Of a stretch of 12,776 nucleotides of DNA, positions 5,585 through 12,618 are shown piece by piece. The notes under the pieces are model-generated. The model was not told the DNA's origin. It searched no databases and saw nothing but the letters and a program-made list of their open reading frames with translations. How positions within the stretch are numbered: the stretch's first letter is position 1; every line of letters begins with the position of its first letter. Position numbers and translations under genes: made by a program. Source of the DNA: an uncultured Anaerotruncus sp. (GTDB taxonomy: Bacteria > Bacillota > Clostridia > Oscillospirales > CAG-272); contig CAJLZE010000061.1 of the NCBI GenBank assembly GCA_905210995.1, positions 1-12,776 of the forward strand, read 5' to 3'.

Positions 5585-7633
5585 ATGTCAGAAAAAAAGA
5601 AAAAAGAAAATGATGTCGACGCAGGCGCTGCCGCAAGCGGTGCGCGCAAGGCGCCGGAACACAAAAGGCGCGCTGCGGGAGCATCCCGCAGCGGTGCAAA
5701 TGCGAGGGCTGCAAGGCAGCAGCGCACCGACGGCACCGACACGGCTGCGGCAAAAACGTCAAAGCCGAGAAATGCTTCCGGTCAGCGGAAGACAGGCGGA
5801 AGACGCACCAAAGCCGAGAGATCGTCGCTTTTCGACTTCCCGGATATAACACCGGATGACGTCGTGAACGCTGCCGCAGATACGCCGGAGACGGCTGTAA
5901 GCTCCCGCAGCGCACAGAACGCCGCAAAGGGACGCCGCAGCGGTACACGCGACGCCTCCGATCGCAAGACCGAAACAAAGCTGCGCATTATCCCGCTCGG
6001 TGGTCTCGGCGAGATCGGCAAGAATATGACAGCCTTCGAGTTCGGCTCGGATATCGTGGTAATCGACTGCGGTATGGGCTTTCCGGAGGAGGACATGCCC
6101 GGTGTTGACCTTGTCATTCCCGACATTTCGTACCTCACGGCTAACCGCGAAAAGGTGCGCGGCATACTGCTGACGCACGGTCACGAGGACCACATCGGCG
6201 CTGTCCCGTATGTGCTCAAGCAGCTTAATGTACCGGTATACGGCACGGCGCTGACACTGGGGATAATCAAAAACAAGCTCTCCGAGCACAGGCTCGATTT
6301 CAAGCCGCAGCTTATCACCGTCAAGGCGGGCGATAAGGTCAAGCTCGGCGTGTTTGAAGCTGAGTTCATTCATGTGAACCATTCCATTGCCGATTCGTGC
6401 GCGATAGCGCTCACAACGCCGCGCGGTGTTGTCGTCCATTCCGGCGACTTCAAGCTCGATGTAACGCCCATCGAGGGCGAGATGATGGATCTTACCCGTT
6501 TCGGCGAGCTGGGCAAAAAGGGAGTAAAGCTCCTTATGTGTGAATCCACGAATGCGGAGCGCTCGGGCTTTACACCGTCCGAAAGGAGCGTCGGCGGTGC
6601 GCTTGAGAACCTGTTCACCGCAAATCCGGACAAGCGTATAGTCATTGCCACCTTCTCGTCAAACGTGCATCGCGTGCAGCAGATAATCGATATTTCGATA
6701 CGTCACGGCAGACGTGTTGCGCTTACCGGACGCAGTATGCTGAACGTCGTCAGCGCCGCGTGCGAGCTGGGATATATGCATTTCCCCGAGGGAACGCTCG
6801 TTGACATAGGCGATATCAAGAGATTCCGCCCGAGCGACCTGACGCTCATTACGACGGGCAGCCAGGGCGAGCCCATGTCGGCGCTTTACCGCATGGCATA
6901 CGGCGACCACGCGCAGGTCACGCTGAGTACCTCCGATCTTGTGGTGCTGTCGTCAAGCGCGATACCCGGAAACGAAAAATATATCGGCAGGATCATAAAC
7001 GAGCTCTCCCGCGCGGGGATAAAGGTCATCACCGACTCGGTATTCTTCGGTGTTCATGCGTCGGGGCACGCCTGCGCCGAGGAGATAAAGCTGCTTCAGA
7101 TGCTGCTGAAGCCCAAGTATTATATGCCCATCCACGGCGAATACCGCCATCTTGCAGCCAACCGCGACCTTGCACTGTTTGCCGGTATGCCGGCAGATCA
7201 TATATTTATGTCGGATATAGGCAAGGTGCTCGAGATCGGGCGCAACAGCGCCGCATGGGGCGGCAGCGTTCCGTCAGGCAAGGTATTGATAGACGGCTAC
7301 GGTGTCGGCGACGTCGGCAGCGCAGTGCTGCGCGACAGGCAGCACCTCTCGCAGGACGGCATGGTAGTTGTGTTCGCATCGGTCGATACCACGGCGCGGC
7401 TCATTCTTACCGCTCCCGAGATAATATCGCGCGGTTTCGTGTATGTTCCCGAGTCCGAGGATCTGCTTTACGACGCGCGCAAGGCGGCTGCGGAGGAGAT
7501 CCAGAGCGGTCTCTCGCAGCGCAAGCCCGATATCGAAACGATAAAGGAGCGCGTGCGCCGCGAGGTCGCAAAGTGCCTGTCGTCGCGCACGGGACGCAAT
7601 CCCATGGTCATACCGGTAATAATCGACCTTTGA
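5585..7633 (+). CDS. rnj: Ribonuclease J with long basic N-terminal extension
   Basis: This 682-residue protein is longer than the usual RNase J of about 555 residues. RNase J is a metallo-beta-lactamase/beta-CASP nuclease with 5'-exonuclease and endonuclease activity in mRNA decay and rRNA maturation. The catalytic core begins near residue 132 (LRIIPLGGLGEIGKNM). Metal ligands are seen in LLTHGHEDHIGA (195-206) and HSGDFKLD (285-292). beta-CASP and RNA-contact motifs include ATFSSNVHRVQQI (355-367), TTGSQGEPMSAL (423-434), VHASGHACAEE (490-500) and PIHGEYRHL (515-523), and the C-terminal dimerisation domain follows. Residues 1-131 are low complexity, rich in Lys, Arg, Ala, Ser and Gly, and presumably disordered. 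A TAA lies two codons upstream, so ATG 5585 is the first possible start. No terminator is obvious after the gene. Confidence 0.96.
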   Translation: MSEKKKKENDVDAGAAASGARKAPEHKRRAAGASRSGANARAARQQRTDGTDTAAAKTSKPRNASGQRKTGGRRTKAERSSLFDFPDITPDDVVNAAADTPETAVSSRSAQNAAKGRRSGTRDASDRKTETKLRIIPLGGLGEIGKNMTAFEFGSDIVVIDCGMGFPEEDMPGVDLVIPDISYLTANREKVRGILLTHGHEDHIGAVPYVLKQLNVPVYGTALTLGIIKNKLSEHRLDFKPQLITVKAGDKVKLGVFEAEFIHVNHSIADSCAIALTTPRGVVVHSGDFKLDVTPIEGEMMDLTRFGELGKKGVKLLMCESTNAERSGFTPSERSVGGALENLFTANPDKRIVIATFSSNVHRVQQIIDISIRHGRRVALTGRSMLNVVSAACELGYMHFPEGTLVDIGDIKRFRPSDLTLITTGSQGEPMSALYRMAYGDHAQVTLSTSDLVVLSSSAIPGNEKYIGRIINELSRAGIKVITDSVFFGVHASGHACAEEIKLLQMLLKPKYYMPIHGEYRHLAANRDLALFAGMPADHIFMSDIGKVLEIGRNSAAWGGSVPSGKVLIDGYGVGDVGSAVLRDRQHLSQDGMVVVFASVDTTARLILTAPEIISRGFVYVPESEDLLYDARKAAAEEIQSGLSQRKPDIETIKERVRREVAKCLSSRTGRNPMVIPVIIDL

Positions 7634-7695
7634 TTACACCTTGTGGTAAAACTCATATCGTGTGAACAGAATTTATTATAAGTTCAGAATGCGTT

Positions 7696-7725
7696 CACAT
7701 AACAAACAGCTTATGCAGTTATAAT
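7696..7725 (+). promoter_or_regulatory. Possible promoter before the foldase gene
   Basis: TATAAT at 7720-7725 is a consensus -10, but the best-spaced -35 (CACATA, 7696-7701, 18-nt spacer) is weak, so an activator or readthrough from RNase J may contribute. The same 248-nt gap holds GTGAAC/GTTCAC inverted half-sites (about 7661-7698), a CATTGC/GCAATG hairpin (7737-7767) and two copies of GGTTCCGG. I see no gene in it. Confidence 0.3.
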
Positions 7726-7881
7726 ATACTGTGTCTCATTGCGGTTCCGGCTGCTTTGTCGGCAATGTCGGTTCCGGAAAAATAAAAAACAAAAAGAAAG
7801 ATAATGACGCCTGCCGCCGCGAGCGGTACAGGGGGAAACCCGGGCTTTTTGCCTGCGTCGGAAAGGGCAGGGTACATAACA

Positions 7882-9678
7882 ATGGGAAAAGGTACCAGAT
7901 CAAGAAACGAAAGAGCCGGTGCGGTCATTGCCGATCCTTCCAAGTTCAGCAAAAAGAACAGCGCCGACAAAACGAAACTGCTGACCCGCATAGGCGTTAT
8001 CGCGTGTGCAGTTCTGCTTCTTGCGTGCATTGCGCTTTGGAGCTTTACCACATGGGTGCCGCGCATCAAAACTGCAGCCAAGTCCTCGCATTACAGAGTG
8101 AACGGCAGCGAAATGACCTATTTTATCACCAATGTAAAGAACAATTATATCAATACCCTCAGCTCGTACGGCACGGGCTATCTCACTCAGCTCGGACTCA
8201 GCACGAGCGATACCTCTCTCACCGGCCTCAGATCGCAGACCTGCGGCCTTGACAAGACCAAGAGCTGGTATGAGTATTTTGTGGATCAGACCAAGACTCA
8301 GGTCGAGAGCATGCTCGTCCTCTGCGAAGCTGCGAAAGCCGAGGGAATGACCCTTGATAAGAGCGAGCTTGAGGACATAGATAAGTCCATAAAGGCAATG
8401 AAGGACAGTGCCGAGGAGCTTGCCAAGGCATATGCTGCGAGAGGGTACAGCGGATACACCGCCAGCTACTTCCTCACTCAGGAATACGGCAACGGCGTCA
8501 GCGAGAGCAACGTACGTCATGCTCTTGAGCTTCAGGGGCTTGCCTCCAAGTTCTATAAGGCATATCAGGAGCGCGTCGAAGCCGGCATCACCGACGATGA
8601 GCTTGAGCAGTATGTCAAGGATAACCCCGCAAACATACTGAGCGCCGATATATTCTCCTACACCTTCACCGCAGAGCTTGAGATCGCGGGCTCCGAAGCC
8701 ACCGACGACGAAAAAGCTGCCTACGAGAAGGCGAAAGAAGAGGCCAAGAAGCTTGCGGACGAGCTTGCCGCCTGCTCCGATAAGGATGCTTTCATAGCCA
8801 AGGCTGTGGAATACATTCTCGGCACATACGCTAACGATTCGTTCGACAAGTACTACGAAAACAACAAGAAGTCGCTTGACGACGCCGATAAGCCGGATGA
8901 TGCCAAGCTTGCCGCAGACAAGGCAGCAATGGTCAAGGAGATCGGCGAAAAGGTCAAAGACAGCACCAAGGAGCTGACCGAGCACGGCGATACAAACAGC
9001 TACACCAAGGTGCTCGACAAGGTCTCCTCGTCGCTGCTGACCGATGTTCAGAATGCATATGATGCGATAAACAAGACTTCCTCCGTTTCCTATTCCGATC
9101 CTGCGGATAAGGATGCCTCCGATTCGACAAAGTGGCTCTTTGATGCCGACCGCAAGGCCGGTGACAAGACCGTCATCTCGAACGAGGCTGAGAAGAAGTC
9201 CACATATACCGCTTACTTCATGGAAGCGACTGCTCACCGTGACGAGACCGTGACCAAGAACGTCGGTCACATCCTCTTCAAGACCACGACGTACAAAACA
9301 GCCGCCAAGGCAAAGGAAAAGGCTGAGGAGATCCTCTCAAAGTACAAAGAGGGCGAGCAGACCAAAGATGCGTTCGAGGCTCTTGCCAACGAGTATACCG
9401 AGGACAGCAGCGTTTTCTACGAGAACGTCACCAAGGATTACATGGTCAAGGAATTCGATGCGTGGACCTTTGACTCATCCAGAAAGGCAGGAGACGTAGA
9501 TATCGTCGAGACCACCCATGGCGCGCATGTCATGTATTTTGTCGGCGACGGCGAGATAGCATGGAAGGTGACTGCCAAGAACGGCGTGTTCGGCGAAAAG
9601 TACGAGGCATGGTACGAGACCGAAAAGAACTCAGTCGGTGTGACCTTCAGCGACAGCACGATGAAAACCCTCGGTTGA
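7882..9678 (+). CDS. PrsA-like membrane-anchored peptidyl-prolyl isomerase (parvulin type)
   Basis: This 598-residue extracytoplasmic foldase has a basic N-terminus, a membrane segment at about 36-59, then a long helical Lys/Glu/Ala-rich region opening with YRVNGSEMTYFI, like the chaperone domains of PrsA/SurA proteins. A C-terminal parvulin rotamase domain spans about 461-555: VGHILFKTTTYKTAAKAK, FEALANEYTED, then DAWTFDSSRKAGDVDIVETT and HGAHVMYFVG. The LLAC within the hydrophobic segment resembles a lipobox, but the Cys sits deep (residue 49) and the segment continues past it, so a plain transmembrane anchor is more likely. The usual Gly-Gly after the TED motif of the rotamase is missing (SSVFYEN instead), which may weaken catalysis. 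Start 7882 is chosen for AGGG about 9 nt upstream; ATG 7804 in frame is an alternative with a weaker site. Confidence 0.88.
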   Translation: MGKGTRSRNERAGAVIADPSKFSKKNSADKTKLLTRIGVIACAVLLLACIALWSFTTWVPRIKTAAKSSHYRVNGSEMTYFITNVKNNYINTLSSYGTGYLTQLGLSTSDTSLTGLRSQTCGLDKTKSWYEYFVDQTKTQVESMLVLCEAAKAEGMTLDKSELEDIDKSIKAMKDSAEELAKAYAARGYSGYTASYFLTQEYGNGVSESNVRHALELQGLASKFYKAYQERVEAGITDDELEQYVKDNPANILSADIFSYTFTAELEIAGSEATDDEKAAYEKAKEEAKKLADELAACSDKDAFIAKAVEYILGTYANDSFDKYYENNKKSLDDADKPDDAKLAADKAAMVKEIGEKVKDSTKELTEHGDTNSYTKVLDKVSSSLLTDVQNAYDAINKTSSVSYSDPADKDASDSTKWLFDADRKAGDKTVISNEAEKKSTYTAYFMEATAHRDETVTKNVGHILFKTTTYKTAAKAKEKAEEILSKYKEGEQTKDAFEALANEYTEDSSVFYENVTKDYMVKEFDAWTFDSSRKAGDVDIVETTHGAHVMYFVGDGEIAWKVTAKNGVFGEKYEAWYETEKNSVGVTFSDSTMKTLG

Positions 9679-9724
9679 TATCTCAGACATAAAAATCCCG
9701 TGGCTTTATCGGGCGCAGACCGCC

Positions 9725-9760
9725 GCAGCGGGCATAATTGCCCGCTGCCGGCTGTCCGGC
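9725..9760 (+). other. Tandem hairpins after the foldase gene
   Basis: GCAGCGGGC (9725-9733), loop ATAATT and GCCCGCTGC (9740-9748) form a perfect 9-bp stem. The second hairpin GCCGG-CTGT-CCGGC (9747-9760) shares bases with it, so the two are mutually exclusive at the junction. No U-tract follows, so this is not a classic terminator; it may protect the 3' end or tune readthrough into the next gene. Confidence 0.5.
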
Positions 9761-9822
9761 AATGAAAGGCCGTATGCGGCATATACTGTAAACGGCAATG
9801 CAGCCCGAAAGGTGTGTGTTTA

Positions 9823-10461
9823 ATGATTCTTGAATCCAAAAAGACGACGGTCGCGTACCGCTGCCCCGAATGCGGAGCCGGTGTGCTCAGCATGGTCGAT
9901 ATCTTTTCTCTTTCCGCAAACCGCGTAAAGCTGAAATGCGATTGCGGAAAAAGCGATCTTGATGTCGTTATCCAGAGCGACGGAAAGATAAGGCTGACTG
10001 TCCCGTGCATTTTTTGCCGAAAACCGCACGTTTTTACCGTAAATAAGCAGATCTTTTACGGGCGCGATCTGTTCGTGCTCCCGTGTCCGTATTCGGATAT
10101 AAATATCTGCTTTATGGGTGACAGCAACCATGTCAAGGCAGAGCTTGCGCGCAGTGAGCTTGAGCTGCTCGATATGCTTGAGCAAAATGGCATCGAGAGT
10201 TTTTCGGCGTTCGACGGGGACGATGAGGTGCTTCCCGACCCGCAGATATTCGAGATCGTCATGTTTGTCATACACGATCTTGAAGCGGAAGGGAAGATAA
10301 GCTGCCGCTGTCCGGACGGAGAAGGGGATTATGACGCCGAGATGACCGAGGACGGCATACGAGTTTTCTGCCGCAAGTGCGGTGCGGAGCATACTGTCCC
10401 GACCGATTCGCTGCTCGGCGCGCATGATTTTCTGAATTGCGACAGCCTTAAACTCGAATAA
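9823..10461 (+). CDS. Conserved-type multi-cysteine (zinc-ribbon-like) protein, function unknown
   Basis: This 212-residue cytoplasmic protein has no signal peptide or membrane segment. Cysteine motifs recur: CPECG (14-18), CDCG (39-42), CIFC (62-65), CPY..C (88-96), CRC (161-163) and CRKC (183-186, in FCRKCGAEH). They suggest two or three zinc-binding knuckles. The middle has an acidic helical section, VKAELARSELELLDMLEQNG (about 104-123). ATG 9823 is chosen over GTG 9814 because the GAAAGG site (9806-9812) is correctly spaced only for the ATG. It reads like a conserved Clostridia hypothetical, but I cannot name a domain. It lies 144 nt after the foldase gene, separated by hairpins. Confidence 0.85.
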   Translation: MILESKKTTVAYRCPECGAGVLSMVDIFSLSANRVKLKCDCGKSDLDVVIQSDGKIRLTVPCIFCRKPHVFTVNKQIFYGRDLFVLPCPYSDINICFMGDSNHVKAELARSELELLDMLEQNGIESFSAFDGDDEVLPDPQIFEIVMFVIHDLEAEGKISCRCPDGEGDYDAEMTEDGIRVFCRKCGAEHTVPTDSLLGAHDFLNCDSLKLE

Positions 10462-10481
10462 CTCAAAAATATAGTTTTCTT

Positions 10482-10526
10482 CCGTTGATGCCGTGATACG
10501 CTCCGAGCAGATCACGGTATCGGCGG
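10482..10526 (+). other. 16-bp RNA-type hairpin downstream of the zinc-ribbon-like gene
   Basis: CCGTTGATGCCGTGAT (10482-10497) and ATCACGGTATCGGCGG (10511-10526) pair along their whole length if G-U wobbles are allowed (three), with a 13-nt loop. The wobbles make it better as RNA than as a DNA palindrome. It has no U-tract, so it may be a 3'-end stabilising structure. Confidence 0.5.
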
Positions 10527-10537
10527 AAGCATAATCG

Positions 10538-10575
10538 CGGGGTGTGGCGCAGTTGGTAGCGCGCGACGTTTGGGA
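10538..10575 (+). pseudogene. 5'-half tRNA-Pro copy (partial duplication)
   Basis: These 38 bases match the first 38 of the intact tRNA-Pro at 10736-10773 with one difference (T at 10553 for C at 10751). They cover the acceptor 5' strand, D arm and anticodon loop up to the A after TGGG. The match stops there; no anticodon 3' strand, T arm or CCA follows. It cannot make a tRNA. The offset is exactly 198 bp. It is probably an attachment-site or recombination scar. Confidence 0.8.
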
Positions 10576-10676
10576 GCGTGTGACCGCCTCATGAGCCGAC
10601 CGCCGAAAGCTCGCAAAATCTCCGTTTTTCTCGCGTTTCCTCGCTTTTCCGCCGCCGTGTGTTTCGGCAAAAAACT

Positions 10677-10713
10677 TTTGACCACAGATTTGACCACTTA
10701 CAGATTTGACAGA
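10677..10713 (+). repeat. Iterated TTTGAC motifs upstream of tRNA-Pro
   Basis: TTTGACCAC occurs at 10677-10685 and 10689-10697, and TTTGACAGA at 10705-10713. ACAGATTTGAC is itself repeated (10684-10694 and 10700-10710). They may be tandem -35 boxes (TTGACC at 10690-10695 with AAAAAT at 10713-10718, spacer 17) driving the tRNA, or recombinase arm sites left from an integrated element. Confidence 0.45.
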
Positions 10714-10735
10714 AAAATTGAATATTTTCACCAAT

Positions 10736-10811
10736 CGGGGTGTGGCGCAGCTGGTAGCGCGCGACGTTTGGGACGTCGATGCCGCAGGTTCGAACCCTGT
10801 CACTCCGACCA
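10736..10811 (+). tRNA. tRNA-Pro (anticodon TGG)
   Basis: This is a 76-nt cloverleaf with CCA encoded. The acceptor is CGGGGTG (10736-10742) with CACTCCG (10801-10807, one wobble); the D arm is GCGC/GCGC; the anticodon stem CGACG/CGTCG carries loop TTTGGGA, giving anticodon TGG; the T arm is GCAGG-TTCGAAC-CCTGT. It is followed at once by a terminator. Long minus-strand frames across it (with GFEPAASTSQTSRATSC-like peptides) are known artefacts of reading a tRNA gene backwards. Confidence 0.97.
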
Positions 10812-10862
10812 AAAATCAGCCGAAGATGAGGTTTTTCACCCCACTTTCGGCTGATTTTTTTT
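10811..10862 (+). terminator. Terminator of the tRNA-Pro transcript
   Basis: AAAAATCAGCCGAA (10811-10824) pairs with TTCGGCTGATTTTT (10846-10859), a perfect 14-bp stem whose first base is the last A of the tRNA CCA, followed by further T's. Confidence 0.9.
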
Positions 10863-10869
10863 AAAAGCA

Positions 10870-10899
10870 TTAACCAAATCATTTTTCTTTCACTATTAA
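10870..10899 (+). promoter_or_regulatory. Possible promoter of the sigma-fusion gene
   Basis: TTAACC (10870-10875), an 18-nt spacer and TATTAA (10894-10899) form a weak housekeeping-like promoter between the tRNA terminator and the next gene. It is the best candidate in a 75-nt gap, but only moderately matches consensus. Confidence 0.35.
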
Positions 10900-10901
10900 G
10901 G

Positions 10902-10913
10902 CAGAAGCTTCTG
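10902..10913 (+). promoter_or_regulatory. Perfect 12-bp palindrome, candidate operator
   Basis: CAGAAGCTTCTG is a perfect palindrome centred 30 bp before the start codon of the sigma-fusion gene, between its possible -10 box and the ribosome binding site. That is where a repressor or the gene's own winged-helix product could bind. Confidence 0.35.
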
Positions 10914-10937
10914 AAAAACTGATAGGGAGGTGAGTTA

Positions 10938-12494
10938 ATGAATGAGATCGCGTATCAAGAGAAAATAGCAGAGGTATCCAAAACGATATACTCATATTGT
11001 TTATCCAAAACATCCACACGAGAGGACGCCTAAGACCTATCGCAGGATATTCTGCTTGAGCTTACGAAATCGGTCAAAAATATTCGCAATGAAAACGCTT
11101 TTTACGCTTTTATGTGGGGCGTTGCCGGGAACGTTTATAAACAGTGGTATAGAAAAAAGCTGAAAAACAACACTTGCGAATTATCGGAAGATATCCCATC
11201 GGAAGATCAACTTTCGGAGGACGACAGTGAGCGCCTGTATCTTCTCCGGCGTGAGTTGACTTTGCTATCGGAAAAATACCGCAAAGCAACGATTTTGTAT
11301 TATATTGAGGGGCGCTCATGCTCTGAAATTTCAGATTTGCTCGCAATATCCGAAAGCATGGTAAAATACCTGCTGTTCAAATCAAGAAAAATACTGAAAG
11401 AAGGAATGAATATGGAAAGAAATCTCGGAGAACTCAGCTACAATCCCAAAGCCCTTATTCCCATGTACAGCGGACAGGGACCGAATCAATTTTGGCAATT
11501 CATGCAAAGCAAAATCAAGCAGAATATCGTTTGTGCTTGCTACAATGACTCACTGACAGTTCAGCAGATCAGCCTTGAAACAGGAATACCGCTTCCATAT
11601 CTGGACGATGAGATAAAAGAGATGACCGAAAAGAAAATACTTGTGTATGACGGCAAACGATATTCGGCAAATGTTGTTATCATCAACCGTGAATGTACGG
11701 AAGAGATCTGCCGCAAGGTATCAGGGAAATATGATGCCATTGCAAAGCTTATAATTGAATTTGTCGATTCCTGTATGGAGAAATATGTAAAGCTCGGTTT
11801 TTACGGCGCTGACTTCAGCGAAAATACGCTCCGTTGGCAGCTTTCAACCATAATGTGGCGAACGATAAGGGGTTATGCTTTCAAAAACGTCGGAAAGCCG
11901 GAGAAAACAGGATGGGGCGAGTATGCCGATATATGGTTGAAAGAAGACTCCGGAGATATGACTGCGCGCACTTTCAACTATTGCACAGTTGAAAGTAAAG
12001 GCGGAGATACTGTATGGTTCTTCGACTATTTACCTGCACTCAAAGGCGATCATCATGATTTCTACGGCAACCCGAGAAAGATTGATATATTGTGCGATAT
12101 TGCCGACGGTACTGCTGATAATCTGAGCGAATACGACCTTGAAACCATAGCCGAAATGGTTCGCGAAGGGTATGTTATATCGGAAAGCGGAGGCTTCCGC
12201 GTTGCTATGCCCATATATTCAAAGGCGCAATATGGTGAGCTTATGGCAAAAGCCGAGCAGTTTATGAAAAATAGAATGGGAGAGCTTATAGAGACGATAG
12301 ATAACGTTTCGGAACATATTATCGGCGAGCATACCCCAAACAGGCTGAAAAAGTCTGTCGCGCGCATTTCAGGGCAGGATCGTTTCTATCATACCGTGTG
12401 CGCTCCGGCAAAGAAAATGCTTGATATGAAATACATTAGCACTTCATACAATCCGCTTGAAATGCCTACAACATATGTCGTTTTAAGCAAGTAA
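10938..12494 (+). pseudogene. ECF-like sigma factor fused to a winged-helix-like and unknown C-terminal domain; interrupted by in-frame TAA
   Basis: ATG 10938 has an ideal GGGAGG site 7 nt upstream, yet codon 32 is TAA (11031-11033), falling where sigma region 2 reads STREDA-stop-DLSQDILLELT. Otherwise the frame is open for 518 codons. Region 2 runs about 15-75. Region 4 runs about 102-155 (LTLLSEKYRKATILYY, then CSEISDLLAISESMVKYLL). After the junction near 157, residues 180-250 look like a winged helix (SLTVQQISLETGIPLPYLDD, then EIKEMTEKKILVYDGKRYS). Residues 250-518 are unrecognised, acidic and soluble, with aromatic blocks such as GDTVWFFDYLPALKG. No strong restart follows the stop until ATG 11406/11412, so the sigma part is probably lost in this strain, or the stop is a sequence error or suppressed. 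The DNA looks AT-richer than its neighbours, suggesting transfer. Confidence 0.8.
11401..11414 (+). promoter_or_regulatory. Internal ribosome binding site and start at the fusion junction
   Basis: AAGGA (11401-11405) is followed by ATG-AAT-ATG; the ATG at 11412 is spaced 6 nt from it. Both ATGs are in frame with the fusion. This would let the 360-residue C-terminal part (MERNLGELSYNPKALIPMYS onward, stop 12494) be made alone even though the sigma part carries a stop. Confidence 0.5.
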
Positions 12495-12591
12495 TCACAA
12501 TTTTCTGCATATAATTGATACTTTTCCACCACTTCGGAAAAATCCTCTGACGGCAGAAAGCCTTTTCTTTGCCTACTGTACTGCAATTTTT

Positions 12592-12618
12592 AAGGGCTGA
12601 CCGAGGTCAGCCCTTTTT
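12592..12618 (+). terminator. Terminator after the sigma-fusion gene
   Basis: AAGGGCTGACC (12592-12602) and GGTCAGCCCTT (12605-12615) form an 11-bp inverted repeat (tight CGAG tip), followed by TTT for a U-tract of five. It ends plus-strand transcription about 100 nt past the stop. The TGA of the convergent minus-strand gene lies inside the right arm. The 97-nt stretch 12495-12591 holds no gene I can support. Confidence 0.8.

Noticed and set aside
5424..5849. 141-residue plus-strand frame overlapping the RNase J start
   Set aside because: Mostly a frame-shifted reading of the RNase J basic extension, with Arg/Ala-rich composition and no ribosome binding site.
7900..9270. 456-residue minus-strand frame opposite the foldase gene
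   Set aside because: Leu/Ile/Val/Gly-rich complement of Lys/Glu/Asp/Ala-rich coding sequence; the plus strand carries the recognisable rotamase domain.
10538..10811. CRISPR or tandem tRNA cluster interpretation of the repeated 38-bp sequence
   Set aside because: Only two copies, one of them a half tRNA; no spacer periodicity and no second functional tRNA.
9820..10812. 330-residue minus-strand frame with a GFEPAASTSQTSRATSC-like N-terminus
   Set aside because: Typical artefact of translating a tRNA gene in reverse; the rest lies opposite the zinc-ribbon-like gene.
10589..10882. 97-residue minus-strand frame over the tRNA-Pro locus
   Set aside because: Includes reversed tRNA and terminator sequence; no ribosome binding site.
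11031..11033. Alternative genetic code (TAA as sense)
   Set aside because: Several clearly terminated genes in the window end in TAA (784-786 complement, 10459-10461, 12492-12494), so reassignment is unlikely.
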